DNA from: Neobacillus niacini
Lineage (GTDB): Bacteria; Bacillota; Bacilli; Bacillales; Cytobacillaceae
DNA: 64,000 bases
Assembly: GCF_019749295.1 (NCBI RefSeq)
Contig: NZ_JACWFG010000013.1
Location: 186,001-250,000, forward strand
Direction: 5' to 3'
In this document: positions 1-7,936 of the stretch, one piece after another
Position numbering within the stretch: the first letter of the stretch is position 1
Layout of the letters: each line of letters opens with the position of its first letter
Position numbers and translations under genes: made by a program
Notes under the pieces: model-generated
Told to the model about the DNA's origin: nothing
Seen by the model: the letters and a program-made list of their open reading frames with translations, nothing else
Databases searched by the model: none

Positions 1-2549
1 CTTCCCGTGGACCTGGACCATATGATGAAACAAAACCAGATGTATCAGCACCAGGGTTTAATATCCGTTCGGCTATCCCAACAAATGATTATGATCTGAT
101 GAGTGGTACCTCAATGGCAACGCCTCATATTACAGGAGTTATCGCTTTGTTAAAGCAAGCAAATGCCTCCTTGACGATTGACCAAATGGAGGAAATTCTA
201 ACAAATACAGCTATCCCATTGACAGACTCAGAATTTTCAACCTCTCCAAATTTCGGTTTTGGGCATGGATTTGTTAATGCTTATAACGCAATAAAAGATT
301 TAAATAATGGAAATGGAAAGATTGAAGGGTTAGTCGTACATGATGGAAAAGATACAACAGATCCAACCTACCAGCATACTTCTCCTGATTTTATATACGA
401 CCAGGTCGTTTTACCATTAACAGTGGAAGTACAAGATAACATTAGTGTAGAGACCGTTGAAATTCAGTATTTGGTGGATCAACAATGGAAGACTGTAAAA
501 GCAATGAGAACTGCAGGAGATTTTAGAAACGGTACTTATCAAGCCGTAATACCAGGTGGGGATATACACAAAGGTACATTTTCGTACAAATGGAATTTCT
601 TAGACTATGGACAAAATCCAGTAACTTCTTCCACGTATGTCGTAGAAGTAAAGCCTGCGATTACGCTTGGGTATTTCCAAGATTTTGAAACAGTTCCCGA
701 AGGCTGGTATTCTGAGGGAGAGAATAACGATTGGGAATGGGGTAAACCAGTTGATGGACCTGGACAGGCTCATTCAGGACAAAAAGTATATGGAACAAAT
801 GTGGATGGTTCTCATGCTCCTAATGCATCATCTTATCTCAATATGCCTCCTATCGACATACCTGAAAGTGGTAATTCATACCTGCAGTTTAAGCAGTGGT
901 ATGATTTTAGTCCAGAAGGAATTAACGAATCAGTCGATTTCGGAGCGGTCCTTGTTTCTACCGACCGCCAAAACTGGGAAATGGTAACTAGAACGGAAGC
1001 CACTAAATTTTATGAAAATGGAGTACCACTTGAGTATACTACAGATGGATGGAGGGATGCAGAAGTGGATCTATCCGCTTATGCTGGAAAGCGGATATAT
1101 ATTAGTTTCTATACGTTTACAATTCAAACAGGATTTGAAACCAAAGATTTTTATGGGTGGTACTTGGATGACATATCCTTAAGTGATAATCCTCTAAAAG
1201 ATAGTAAAGTAAAAAAGAATCAAAAGCTAAAAGGAGAAATCCATACAAAAAAACAAACTACAAATAATATTCTTGCTCCGACGGCTGCATATGTTCAGAA
1301 AACTTCTAGTCAACCAAATGTATTGCCAATCGGTGCAAAGGTAACTTTAGTAGACTCTGGATATTCAGTTACAGCGAATCCAGCTAATGGAAAGTATTCT
1401 ATGTTCCATAATGCAGGGGAATTCAATCTTCGCGCTGAGGCATATGGCTTTCAAACCATGGATCAGCAGGTATTGATTCCAAAAGACGGGATTGTTGAAT
1501 CAAACTTTAATCTTAAACCTTTAGGGAAAGGAACCGTAGAAGGGATAGTCAAGGATAATACCACAGGCAGACCTATCTCGGGCGCCATAATCTCTTTAGT
1601 TGAGGATGCAGCCATTGCTCCAGTGAAAACGGATAGCAAAGGGAGATTTTCGCTAACAGCCTATGAAGGTAATTATACGTTACATGTTTTCAAGAACGAT
1701 TATGTTTATCATGATTCCGATATTACACTACTGTCGAAAAAGAAAATCAAACAGAAGGTAGAATTGAAAAGGTTTATCGGCTTTCCTGGAGAAATCGCTT
1801 ATGATGATGGAACAGCGGAAAATTCTTGGTTTTGGATCGGTGCTAAAAATGGCTTTGCGGTTAGAATGTCACTGGAAGAAGGAGTCACTAAATCTTGGTT
1901 GACAGGTGGCCTCTTTAAAGTAAATACTGAATTCCCGAGTCCGGGATCAACCAGGTTTCAAGTAGCAGTATATGATTCTACTGGTCTTAACGGAGCTCCT
2001 GGAAACAAAATCGCAGGTCCTATAGAGGCTGAGGCGCGTACGGATGGAGAATGGACGCATGTTGATTTGGCGGATAAAAACATTTTTGTAACAGGCGATT
2101 TCTATTTGGTTTATGTACAAGCTGATGCCGCTGCAGCAGACAAATCACCAAGTCTCTACAATGATCATGATAGTCCTTTCCATGAAAGAAATTGGTGGTT
2201 GTATAATGGAACATGGGAGCATCAGACGGACCCACAATATGGAAATGCGATGATTCGCGCGGTCATGAATAATGCAATCGTAGCACCTGTCATTGAAACA
2301 CCACGAGATAATACAGTTACGAAACAAGATAAGGTTTGGGTAAAAGGGACTGCCAGCCCTTCAAGTACCGTTGTCATTCACAATAATGGTAAAAAAATAG
2401 CATCCGTCTATAGCAATAAGGACGGTACCTTCGATATATTGGTTAAATTAAAGAAAGGATTAAATTCATTAACAGCCACAGTTTTAACGAAAGAAGGAAG
2501 TACAGAACCATCTTCAACTGTTAACATTATTTTGGTTCGAGGCATATAA
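1..2549 (+). CDS. Bacillopeptidase F-like secreted S8 serine protease (5' truncated by window edge)
   Basis: The frame is open to the left edge (first full codon at base 3), so the N-terminus, propeptide and the Asp/His part of the catalytic domain lie outside. The visible 848 residues begin just before the subtilase active-site motif GTSMATPH (Ser at about visible residue 37). After it come a Fn3-like segment, a jelly-roll/MAM-like region (about 224-390) of the kind seen in immune inhibitor A and bacillopeptidase F, two carboxypeptidase-regulatory-like beta domains (about 430-590), a second beta-sandwich, and a C-terminal Ig-like domain. This order fits B. subtilis Bpr, an extracellular protease. 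No LPxTG anchor is visible at the end, so it is probably secreted free. Family assignment is firm; the exact orthology to Bpr is inferred. Confidence 0.88.
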   Translation, partial: SRGPGPYDETKPDVSAPGFNIRSAIPTNDYDLMSGTSMATPHITGVIALLKQANASLTIDQMEEILTNTAIPLTDSEFSTSPNFGFGHGFVNAYNAIKDLNNGNGKIEGLVVHDGKDTTDPTYQHTSPDFIYDQVVLPLTVEVQDNISVETVEIQYLVDQQWKTVKAMRTAGDFRNGTYQAVIPGGDIHKGTFSYKWNFLDYGQNPVTSSTYVVEVKPAITLGYFQDFETVPEGWYSEGENNDWEWGKPVDGPGQAHSGQKVYGTNVDGSHAPNASSYLNMPPIDIPESGNSYLQFKQWYDFSPEGINESVDFGAVLVSTDRQNWEMVTRTEATKFYENGVPLEYTTDGWRDAEVDLSAYAGKRIYISFYTFTIQTGFETKDFYGWYLDDISLSDNPLKDSKVKKNQKLKGEIHTKKQTTNNILAPTAAYVQKTSSQPNVLPIGAKVTLVDSGYSVTANPANGKYSMFHNAGEFNLRAEAYGFQTMDQQVLIPKDGIVESNFNLKPLGKGTVEGIVKDNTTGRPISGAIISLVEDAAIAPVKTDSKGRFSLTAYEGNYTLHVFKNDYVYHDSDITLLSKKKIKQKVELKRFIGFPGEIAYDDGTAENSWFWIGAKNGFAVRMSLEEGVTKSWLTGGLFKVNTEFPSPGSTRFQVAVYDSTGLNGAPGNKIAGPIEAEARTDGEWTHVDLADKNIFVTGDFYLVYVQADAAAADKSPSLYNDHDSPFHERNWWLYNGTWEHQTDPQYGNAMIRAVMNNAIVAPVIETPRDNTVTKQDKVWVKGTASPSSTVVIHNNGKKIASVYSNKDGTFDILVKLKKGLNSLTATVLTKEGSTEPSSTVNIILVRGI

Positions 2550-2591
2550 ATTGTTGCACATGTAGAAATCTATTAAGCTATAGGAAAATCG

Positions 2592-2632
2592 AGAGACAGT
2601 TCACCATTTAACTTAATGCGTGAACTGTCTCT
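2592..2632. repeat. 12-bp perfect inverted repeat after the protease gene
   Basis: The arms AGAGACAGTTCA (2592-2603) and its complement (2621-2632) match perfectly around a 17-nt loop. No U-tract follows on either strand, so it is a weak terminator candidate. It could be an operator for the LysR gene that follows. The in-frame ATG at 2616 lies inside the loop, which argues against that start codon for the LysR gene. Confidence 0.5.
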
Positions 2633-2666
2633 AGTAAAAAATGTTAAAGGCAGAGGGGTGAAAATC

Positions 2667-3593
2667 TTGGAATTAAGACAATTAGAATACTTCATGGCTT
2701 TGTGCGAAGAACTGCATTTTACAAAGACCGCTTTAAAACTAAGAATCGGACAGCCTACTTTAAGCTACCAAATGAAAGCATTAGAAGATGAACTGGGTGT
2801 TCGTTTATTTGATCGTCTAGGCAAAAAAATAGCTTTAACGGAAGCTGGTGAAATTCTCCTTGAACATAGCAAAAAAGTGTTCACTAATTTAAAGTGCGCT
2901 ACAGAACAAATCGAGGAGCTTCAAAAGGTGAAAAGAGGTAAATTAGTCATTGGGGCACTATCTGGGGACCTAAGTCATATAGCATCTAAGGTACTATCAA
3001 CGTTTCATGCCAAGTACCCCCACATTCAAATCCAGGTATACTCACTAGATGATTGTGTAGAAAAGCTAAAACAAAATGAAATTGATTTGGCTCTGACCAT
3101 CCTGCCAAAAACAGATGAGAGCTTAATATATATTCCATTATGTGAGGAAGAGTACATTTTAGCAGTGCGTGCGGATCATATTTGGTCAGAAAGAGAAGAG
3201 GTAGAGTTTGGTGAAATTCAGAATATTCCTATCATATTAAATCCAAAAGGTCATTGTTTTAGGAAATCCCTTGATGATGCTTGTATAGCTGCCAGGATTA
3301 CTATCCAGCCAATTATTGAATCAACTGATTCAAAATCAATATTAAGCCTTGTGAAGGAGGGAATAGGTGCTACGATTATATCTTCTTCACTATTTGCTCT
3401 CGAAAATGAAGGGCTATTGAAGGCAGTAAGAATAAAAAATCCAACAATCATTCGTGAGGTCACCATTGTACATCTCAAACAAAAATATATTGGAACTGCT
3501 GCAAGTGGATTTATCGAAATATTAAATAACTATATAAAAGAAAGTAGGGCATTAAATAAGTGCCTAAAGGAAAAAGAACTATCCCGAACTTGA
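2667..3593 (+). CDS. LysR-family transcriptional regulator
   Basis: This 308-residue protein has the N-terminal LysR winged helix (ELRQLEYFMALCEELHFTKTA..., residues 1-60) and the periplasmic-binding-protein-like effector domain (about 90-290). The start is taken as TTG at 2667 because AGAGGGG lies 7-8 nt upstream and the standard LysR N-terminus begins here. The in-frame ATG at 2616 would add 17 residues with no ribosome site and lies in a hairpin loop. LysR proteins usually regulate a divergent or adjacent gene, but here both neighbours run in the same direction, so the target is unclear. The effector is unknown. Confidence 0.85.
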   Translation: MELRQLEYFMALCEELHFTKTALKLRIGQPTLSYQMKALEDELGVRLFDRLGKKIALTEAGEILLEHSKKVFTNLKCATEQIEELQKVKRGKLVIGALSGDLSHIASKVLSTFHAKYPHIQIQVYSLDDCVEKLKQNEIDLALTILPKTDESLIYIPLCEEEYILAVRADHIWSEREEVEFGEIQNIPIILNPKGHCFRKSLDDACIAARITIQPIIESTDSKSILSLVKEGIGATIISSSLFALENEGLLKAVRIKNPTIIREVTIVHLKQKYIGTAASGFIEILNNYIKESRALNKCLKEKELSRT

Positions 3594-3627
3594 CAATATG
3601 CTAATGAAAAAGTATGTTTAGATAGTT

Positions 3628-3649
3628 AATAGTTAATCAATTAACTATT
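3628..3649. promoter_or_regulatory. Probable MarR operator (22-bp palindrome)
   Basis: Arms AATAGTTAAT and ATTAACTATT are perfect 10-bp inverted repeats around a CA centre. They lie immediately upstream of the ribosome site of the MarR gene. MarR dimers usually bind 16-20-bp palindromes in their own promoter, so autoregulation is inferred. A related palindrome lies at 4157-4168. Confidence 0.6.
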
Positions 3650-3669
3650 TGAATGGAGGTCATATCATA

Positions 3670-4110
3670 TTGGAAAAATGGAATCTTTTTGACCAACCAG
3701 TTCTATCTATTGATGTTTTTTTAACTCTATATAAAACAAATCATCATTTGGTTCAAAAATTGGAGGAACAACTAGGTAAGTATAATCTGACTTTAGGGCG
3801 GTGGTGCTTACTAGTTATATTAAAATCAAGCGGTAGAGATATGGTTCCCTCTGAATTAAGCGACGGCCTTGCAGTCACAAGAGCAAACGTTAGTAATTTA
3901 CTAAATGCATTGGAGAAAGAAGGCTGTGTCCGGAGGGATTTCGATCCGGACAATAGAAGAAGTATTCTAGTAAGTTTAACGCCAGAAGGTCATAAGACTA
4001 TATCGAACGTATGGCCTATATATGAACAGACAATCTCAAAACATGTAGGCAATAAACTTACTCTGGAAGAACAAAAACAATTAAAAATTCTGTTAAAAAA
4101 GTTGGTTTAG
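3670..4110 (+). CDS. MarR-family transcriptional regulator
   Basis: A 146-residue winged-helix protein. The recognition region LKSSGRDMVPSELSDGLAVTRANVSNLLNALEKEGCV is followed by the MarR wing (RRDFDPDNRRSILVSLTPEG), and flanking helices form the dimer interface. The start is TTG at 3670, 9 nt after GGAGGT (3655-3660); the upstream in-frame TTG at 3649 has no ribosome site. Palindromes on both sides of the gene (3628-3649 and 4157-4168) look like operators, so it may repress itself and perhaps the following sigma-factor gene. The ligand is unknown. Confidence 0.85.
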   Translation: MEKWNLFDQPVLSIDVFLTLYKTNHHLVQKLEEQLGKYNLTLGRWCLLVILKSSGRDMVPSELSDGLAVTRANVSNLLNALEKEGCVRRDFDPDNRRSILVSLTPEGHKTISNVWPIYEQTISKHVGNKLTLEEQKQLKILLKKLV

Positions 4111-4156
4111 AAGTATTGCATTCTGTCCTCTGTGAAAGGACACGTTTCTATTTAAG

Positions 4157-4168
4157 TTAATCGATTAA
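4157..4168. promoter_or_regulatory. Second MarR-like palindrome, upstream of the sigma-factor gene
   Basis: TTAATCGATTAA is a perfect 12-bp palindrome sharing the TTAAT half-site with the palindrome before the MarR gene. It lies 44 bp upstream of the -35-like TGTCACA element of the sigma gene, so the MarR protein could also affect that promoter. Functional link is inference. Confidence 0.4.
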
Positions 4169-4211
4169 TGATTAATAGTTTAATTAAATAGTATTAAATG
4201 TTTATCCGATT

Positions 4212-4238
4212 TGTCACAAAATTGCTCCTCATTTCGTT
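4212..4238 (+). promoter_or_regulatory. ECF41-type autoregulatory promoter (TGTCACA-N16-CGTT)
   Basis: TGTCACA (4212-4218) is followed after exactly 16 nt by CGTT (4235-4238), about 50 nt before the sigma-factor ATG. ECF41 sigma factors are known to recognise TGTCACA-N16-CGTC-like promoters. The same TGTCACA-N16-CGTT arrangement occurs on the minus strand at 6053-6079 upstream of the carboxymuconolactone decarboxylase-like gene. Confidence 0.7.
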
Positions 4239-4290
4239 TTATTTGTAGACTCTCCTTAGAGGCAGCTAACAGAAGAATGGAAGTGATAAA

Positions 4291-5157
4291 ATGCTTGAAT
4301 TGTACAAACAATATAAAGGATTACTTTTTAAACTAGCATACCAACTGACAGGATCGTTTTCTGATGCGGAAGATGTTGTACATGACGTTTTTTTAAAGAT
4401 ATATACCGTACCTCCTGAGAAATTGACAGAACCTAAAGCCTATCTTTGTAAAATGGTAGCGAATCGATGTCGTGATATACAAAAATCTGCACGCAATAGG
4501 CGCGAACAATATTATGGTGAATGGCTTCCAGAACCACTCGCTGACGGAAATGAAGATTCAATGGAATCTGTCTTCCGTGACGATCAATTGTCATACGCGA
4601 TGCTCGTGCTGCTTGAAAGACTGACACCGACAGAACGTGTAGTTTTTGTCCTGCGCGAGGCATTCGGCTTTACTTATCAAGAGATAGCAGAGATTGTTGA
4701 TAAAAGCGATGCGAATTGCCGCAAACTGTTCAGCCGTGCGAGCGCAAAGATGGGGATTTCCCCTGAAGAACTTGGAAATTCAGGAGGAACCTCACAAGAG
4801 TTGGTCCATGACTTTCTAGCAGCACTAAAACAGGGTAACTTTAATCAAATCATATCAATGCTTGACCAGAATGTGGTACTACTCTCAGATGGGGGCGGCA
4901 AAGTAAAAGCGTCCTTAGAACCAATCAAAACACGAGACCATGTTGCACAGTTTCTGTTTGGTCCTCTACGACAGGCATCTATGGTCGATGGAATTTCACA
5001 TATTGAAATGCTTCAAATTAATAGACAACCAGCTCTTATTCTTCGTTCAAGTGAAGGTATTCATACGGTGGGGTTGTTTCATGTAGAAAGGAATTTGATT
5101 CGAAACATATATTTTATCCGAAATCCTGACAAACTGATGCATGTAGGAACGAAGTAA
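4291..5157 (+). CDS. sigJ: ECF41-group RNA polymerase sigma factor (SigJ type)
   Basis: The 288 residues comprise sigma region 2 (about 5-75, FSDAEDVVHDVF), region 4 (about 105-160, LTPTERVVFVLREAFGFTYQEIAEI) and a C-terminal SnoaL-like extension (about 168-288). The extension carries the two ECF41 signature motifs, DGGGK (about 205) and NPDKL (about 280). In this group the extension replaces a separate anti-sigma factor and modulates activity. No anti-sigma gene is nearby, as expected. ECF41 genes are typically adjacent to a carboxymuconolactone decarboxylase, oxidoreductase or epimerase; a decarboxylase-like gene faces this one at 5407-5886. The promoter at 4212-4238 suggests autoregulation. 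Confidence 0.92.
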   Translation: MLELYKQYKGLLFKLAYQLTGSFSDAEDVVHDVFLKIYTVPPEKLTEPKAYLCKMVANRCRDIQKSARNRREQYYGEWLPEPLADGNEDSMESVFRDDQLSYAMLVLLERLTPTERVVFVLREAFGFTYQEIAEIVDKSDANCRKLFSRASAKMGISPEELGNSGGTSQELVHDFLAALKQGNFNQIISMLDQNVVLLSDGGGKVKASLEPIKTRDHVAQFLFGPLRQASMVDGISHIEMLQINRQPALILRSSEGIHTVGLFHVERNLIRNIYFIRNPDKLMHVGTK

Positions 5158-5170
5158 CTGGGCAAACACT

Positions 5171-5198
5171 AAAGAACCTTCCGCAGGTTCTTTTTTTA
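5171..5198 (+). terminator. Rho-independent terminator of the sigma-factor gene
   Basis: AAGAACCT and AGGTTCTT pair around a short loop and are followed by a run of T, 14 nt after the stop codon. Confidence 0.85.
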
Positions 5199-5250
5199 TT
5201 TTATTCATGAAAATTTTTTCTCATGCAAGCAAATTTGGGCTTGTCTACAA

Positions 5251-5290
5251 CAAAAAACCTACTTCATTATGGAAATGAAAGTAGGTTCCT
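5251..5290 (-). terminator. Terminator for the minus-strand decarboxylase-like gene
   Basis: AACCTACTTCAT (5256-5267) pairs with ATGAAAGTAGGTT (5275-5287) with one bulge. On the minus strand it is followed by TTTTTT. Between it and the gene end (about 5308-5380, minus) lies a short open stretch reading MFFKEWLGYLQGNSA before its stop, possibly a gene remnant. Confidence 0.65.
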
Positions 5291-5406
5291 TTTAACATCA
5301 TTCAAAATTAAGCAGAATTACCCTGAAGATAGCCGAGCCATTCTTTGAAGAACATTGAGGTAATGCGTGCACTCCTCTATTTTTAAAGAAGAAATTTTGC
5401 TGCTTC

Positions 5407-5886
5407 TTACCTCAGTCCCGCTTTAGTCAGTCCAAACGCTGTGTCTGCTGAACCTGGAACAGTCTTAAAGGCTACGTTAATACGGTTCCAAGCATTGATT
5501 GCCATGATTGAGAAGGTGAGGTCTGAAATTTCCTTTTCTGACAACTGTTCGCGAACATGTTTATAAACATCATCAGGTACTCCATGCTCAGGCATCCTGG
5601 TCAAAATTTCGGTCCATGCCAGTGAAGCTCGTTCTCGTGGACTAAAAAGCGATGATTCGCGCCAAATTGAGATATGGTAAAGGCGAAGCTCACTCTCACC
5701 ATGGATTTTCGCCTGTTTGATATGCATATCCAGGCAAAATCCGCATCCATTCATTTGGGAAGCTCTGATGTGAACGAGATGGAGAATTTTCTCTTCAATA
5801 GTACTTTCTTTCTCGGCATTGCTGAACTCCATCATCTTATTGAAAAATTCTGGTGATTGTTTCATGTAATTAATTCGTTGTGTCAT
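5407..5886 (-). CDS. Carboxymuconolactone decarboxylase / AhpD-like protein
   Basis: A 159-residue helical protein with the AhpD redox motif CGFCLDMH (Cys48, Cys51, His55). In AhpD-like proteins these residues make an alkylhydroperoxidase centre. The C-terminal half has the usual WNRINVAFKTVPGSAD ending of this peroxidase-related subfamily. The ribosome site GAGGT is 8 nt before ATG. It converges on the ECF41 sigma gene, and a matching TGTCACA-N16-CGTT promoter lies upstream at 6053-6079, so it is the likely main target of that sigma factor. The substrate is not known; alkylhydroperoxide reduction or thiol redox chemistry is inferred from the motif. Confidence 0.88.
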   Translation of the reverse strand: MTQRINYMKQSPEFFNKMMEFSNAEKESTIEEKILHLVHIRASQMNGCGFCLDMHIKQAKIHGESELRLYHISIWRESSLFSPRERASLAWTEILTRMPEHGVPDDVYKHVREQLSEKEISDLTFSIMAINAWNRINVAFKTVPGSADTAFGLTKAGLR

Positions 5887-6052
5887 AACTATACCTCACT
5901 TTTATAATTTTTATTATTCAATAGATTCATTATGTTTAACTCCAAACCTGTACGTAATCTTATTCGTCAAACCGACAATGCAACTATAGCTGTAATTTTT
6001 CCCTATTATTCTAACCTTGATTTCACCTCCATCTGAGCAGCTTCAAATATAT

Positions 6053-6079
6053 AACGACGCAGCGATAGAATTTGTGACA
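6053..6079 (-). promoter_or_regulatory. Second ECF41-type promoter, reading toward the AhpD-like gene
   Basis: On the minus strand TGTCACA (6079-6073) is separated by exactly 16 nt from CGTT (6056-6053). This is identical in elements and spacing to the promoter of the sigma gene. It points at the AhpD-like gene, whose ATG is about 165 nt downstream, implying a long leader. The rest of 5887-6411 holds no gene I can support. Confidence 0.65.
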
Positions 6080-6411
6080 ATTCTCGATGCTGTCTTGAAA
6101 ACTTGAGTGCACCTCTAGTCAATGATAGGAACATATACTTGCTGAACTTAAGTAATAAATGGATACCTATCTCATCAGATTTGCACTTCATAAATATAAC
6201 GATGTCTAGAATCAATCCGTGACATGGTGCGAGACTCCGGCAGGAATAAAGCGGAATGATGTTGGTTGTCAAGAGGCACAGGAAATTGCCTCCAAGAAGA
6301 GTTATTCATAAATTGGAACAAAGTTGTCACTTTCACGAACCCACAACTAATAACGACAGACGTATAATAATAGTAAGAAATATAGTTTTTTATCTTGAGA
6401 GGATGAGTATA

Positions 6412-6849
6412 ATGTTAACGGATTATTCAAGAATCGTAGTTGCATATGATCATTCGGAATTGAGCAAAAAGGCTTTGAAAATAGCTATGAACTTAGCAAA
6501 ACAGGATAAACAAATAGAATTGATTGTACTGATGGTCTTGCAGCCTGCACGGCCTATGGTTTACTCATATGGCTATGCTTTTGATTCATATCAGGAATCT
6601 CAACGCGAGGAAGCAAATGCTGTACGAACTGAAGTTGAGCACGAAATTAAGTCGCTGCCAAATAAAACAAAAGCCGTTGTGATCGAAGGTGGTCCAGGCA
6701 ATATGATTGTTCAGTATGTGAAGCAAAATGATGCTGACCTCGTCGTGATGGGAAGCAGAGGATTAAGTGGTTTGAAGGAGCTATTCTTAGGAAGCGTCAG
6801 CCATTATGTGGTCCAAAAAGCACACTGCCCAGTATTTATTGTGAAATAA
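6412..6849 (+). CDS. Universal stress protein, UspA family
   Basis: A single 145-residue Usp domain (YSRIVVAYDHSELSKKALKIA at the N-terminus) ends in the ATP-binding signature G-x2-G-x9-G-S (GSRGLSGLKELFLGSVS) and CPVFIVK. It therefore belongs to the ATP-binding Usp class. The start is ATG at 6412, 9 nt after GAGAGG (6397-6402); ATG 6403 is too close to that site, and longer in-frame starts lack one. It is a single-gene unit ending in a bidirectional hairpin shared with the convergent HAD gene. The specific stress role cannot be read from sequence. Confidence 0.9.
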   Translation: MLTDYSRIVVAYDHSELSKKALKIAMNLAKQDKQIELIVLMVLQPARPMVYSYGYAFDSYQESQREEANAVRTEVEHEIKSLPNKTKAVVIEGGPGNMIVQYVKQNDADLVVMGSRGLSGLKELFLGSVSHYVVQKAHCPVFIVK

Positions 6850-6861
6850 CAGCCGCAGCGA

Positions 6862-6910
6862 AAAAGCTTGTAGAAAAAGTCCGAGAGGACAGATTCTACA
6901 AGCTTTTCTT
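6862..6910. terminator. Bidirectional terminator between UspA and HAD genes
   Basis: Perfect 14-bp arms (AAAAGCTTGTAGAA at 6862-6875 and its complement at 6894-6907) give A/T runs on both sides. The hairpin overlaps the stop codon of the HAD gene. Confidence 0.8.
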
Positions 6911-7474
6911 ATTGAATACTATAGAATTAAATTCGTCATAGCTGTCCAGGTGAAGATCTGCTTCTATGTCCGGATTTTGAAAAGCCACGGTTTTTATTCC
7001 TAATTTTCTTGCTGGAAGTAAGTCTAATTCACGGTCACCGACGACCAAATCAATATTGTATTTTTTTAATACGTATTCATACGAAGCTGTATGTGGTTTT
7101 CTGTTGAACCCTTGTTCTTCAACGGAAACAATCTCTGAAAAATATTTTTCTAGAGAGAACTTTTCAAGAAGAAATAAGGTCGATTCCCTGTCGCGATGGG
7201 TAACAATAATATTGTGGTCAGCAGCAGATAAAACAGATTCTAAATGTTCAAAAGGAGTACTGAACTCTTTAGAGTAGCGTTTATCAATATCCTTATACGC
7301 AGGACGTTTGGATTCATCAATTCCATAATGTTTAAACGCTGTTAAAGAATCAATTTTCAGCCATTTTAAGACCTCAGCTTTATCAAGGTCGCGCTCACTT
7401 AACTTCACAAAACCTTCGACTAATGCAGGATATGTATCAAAAAGGGTTCCATCAAAATCCCATAATATATTCAT
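6896..7474 (-). CDS. HAD-superfamily hydrolase (subfamily IA, phosphoglycolate phosphatase-like)
   Basis: A 192-residue protein with HAD motif I DFDGTLFDT (nucleophile Asp6, acid/base Asp8), a helical cap (about 15-75), motif II VTHRD, motif III Lys (RKPHTASY) and motif IV GDRELD. These residues form the Mg-dependent phosphomonoesterase site. The length is slightly short for phosphoglycolate phosphatase (about 215), and the substrate cannot be assigned. GGAGGG lies 7 nt before ATG. It stands alone, upstream of and divergent from the thiamine operon. Confidence 0.85.
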   Translation of the reverse strand: MNILWDFDGTLFDTYPALVEGFVKLSERDLDKAEVLKWLKIDSLTAFKHYGIDESKRPAYKDIDKRYSKEFSTPFEHLESVLSAADHNIIVTHRDRESTLFLLEKFSLEKYFSEIVSVEEQGFNRKPHTASYEYVLKKYNIDLVVGDRELDLLPARKLGIKTVAFQNPDIEADLHLDSYDEFNSIVFNKKSL

Positions 7475-7576
7475 GTTTATCCCTCCAACTCTTAGTTCCT
7501 CAAAAATATAACTTTAACACTAATTTTTCCTGAAAACCAGTAAACAGCTACTCTTAATAGAATTGGTAAATAATTC

Positions 7577-7605
7577 TTTACATATTGAATCTTGTAGACT
7601 ATTAT
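7577..7605 (+). promoter_or_regulatory. Sigma-A promoter of the thi operon
   Basis: TTTACA (7577-7582) and TATTAT (7600-7605) have 17-nt spacing and lie about 30 nt upstream of the TPP aptamer. Confidence 0.55.
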
Positions 7606-7633
7606 AGTAACTAATTTAATAAGACTTTATCTA

Positions 7634-7730
7634 CTAGGGGTGCCCTGATACACGGGCTGAGAGAAAAACGATACGTTTTTTAACCCTTTGGACCTGATCT
7701 GGATCATACCAGCGTAGGAAAGTAGCCAAG
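7634..7730 (+). ncRNA. TPP riboswitch (THI-box)
   Basis: The conserved blocks of the THI element are present in order: GGGGTGCC (7637), GGGCTGAGAG (7654), ACCCTTTGGACCTGATCTGG (7683) and ATACCAGCGTAGGAAAG (7706). It binds thiamine pyrophosphate and precedes thiMDE. A terminator hairpin follows at 7759-7789, so control is probably by transcription termination. Confidence 0.95.
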
Positions 7731-7758
7731 TGGAAAATACTATTTTCTCTAACTATTA

Positions 7759-7789
7759 AGCCAGGTCCAATTATGGATCTGGCTTTTTT
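7759..7789 (+). terminator. Riboswitch-controlled terminator
   Basis: AGCCAGGTCC (7759-7768) pairs with GGATCTGGCT (7775-7784), followed by TTTTTT. The GGTCC/GGATC arms resemble the aptamer's own GGACCTGATCTGG, allowing an alternative antiterminator pairing. Confidence 0.75.
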
Positions 7790-7798
7790 GTGGAGAAA

Positions 7799-7925
7799 AA
7801 CCAGAGGGAAAACCAGAGGGACGGTTCGGTTCTCATGGTTCAGGTTAGGCAAAAAGTGTACCAAAAGAACCGTCCCCGTGGTTGCATGCAAGAACCGTCC
7901 CCATGGTTCACATGGTTCACAAGAG
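7799..7925 (+). repeat. Intergenic GGTTC/ACCGTCCCC repeat element
   Basis: Copies of GAACCGTCCC (7867-7876 and 7892-7901), its complement GGGACGGTTC (7818-7827), and repeated ATGGTTCA words are packed between the riboswitch terminator and thiM. GGGACGGTTC and GAACCGTCCC form a stem spanning 7818-7876. The element resembles dispersed intergenic repeats I recall from Bacillus genomes. It is transcribed with the operon leader. Confidence 0.6.
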
Positions 7926-7936
7926 GAGGAAATGTT

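Noticed and set aside
6006..6272. 88-residue minus-strand gene
   Set aside because: Its composition is not protein-like, it spans the ECF41 promoter, and no ribosome site precedes its start.
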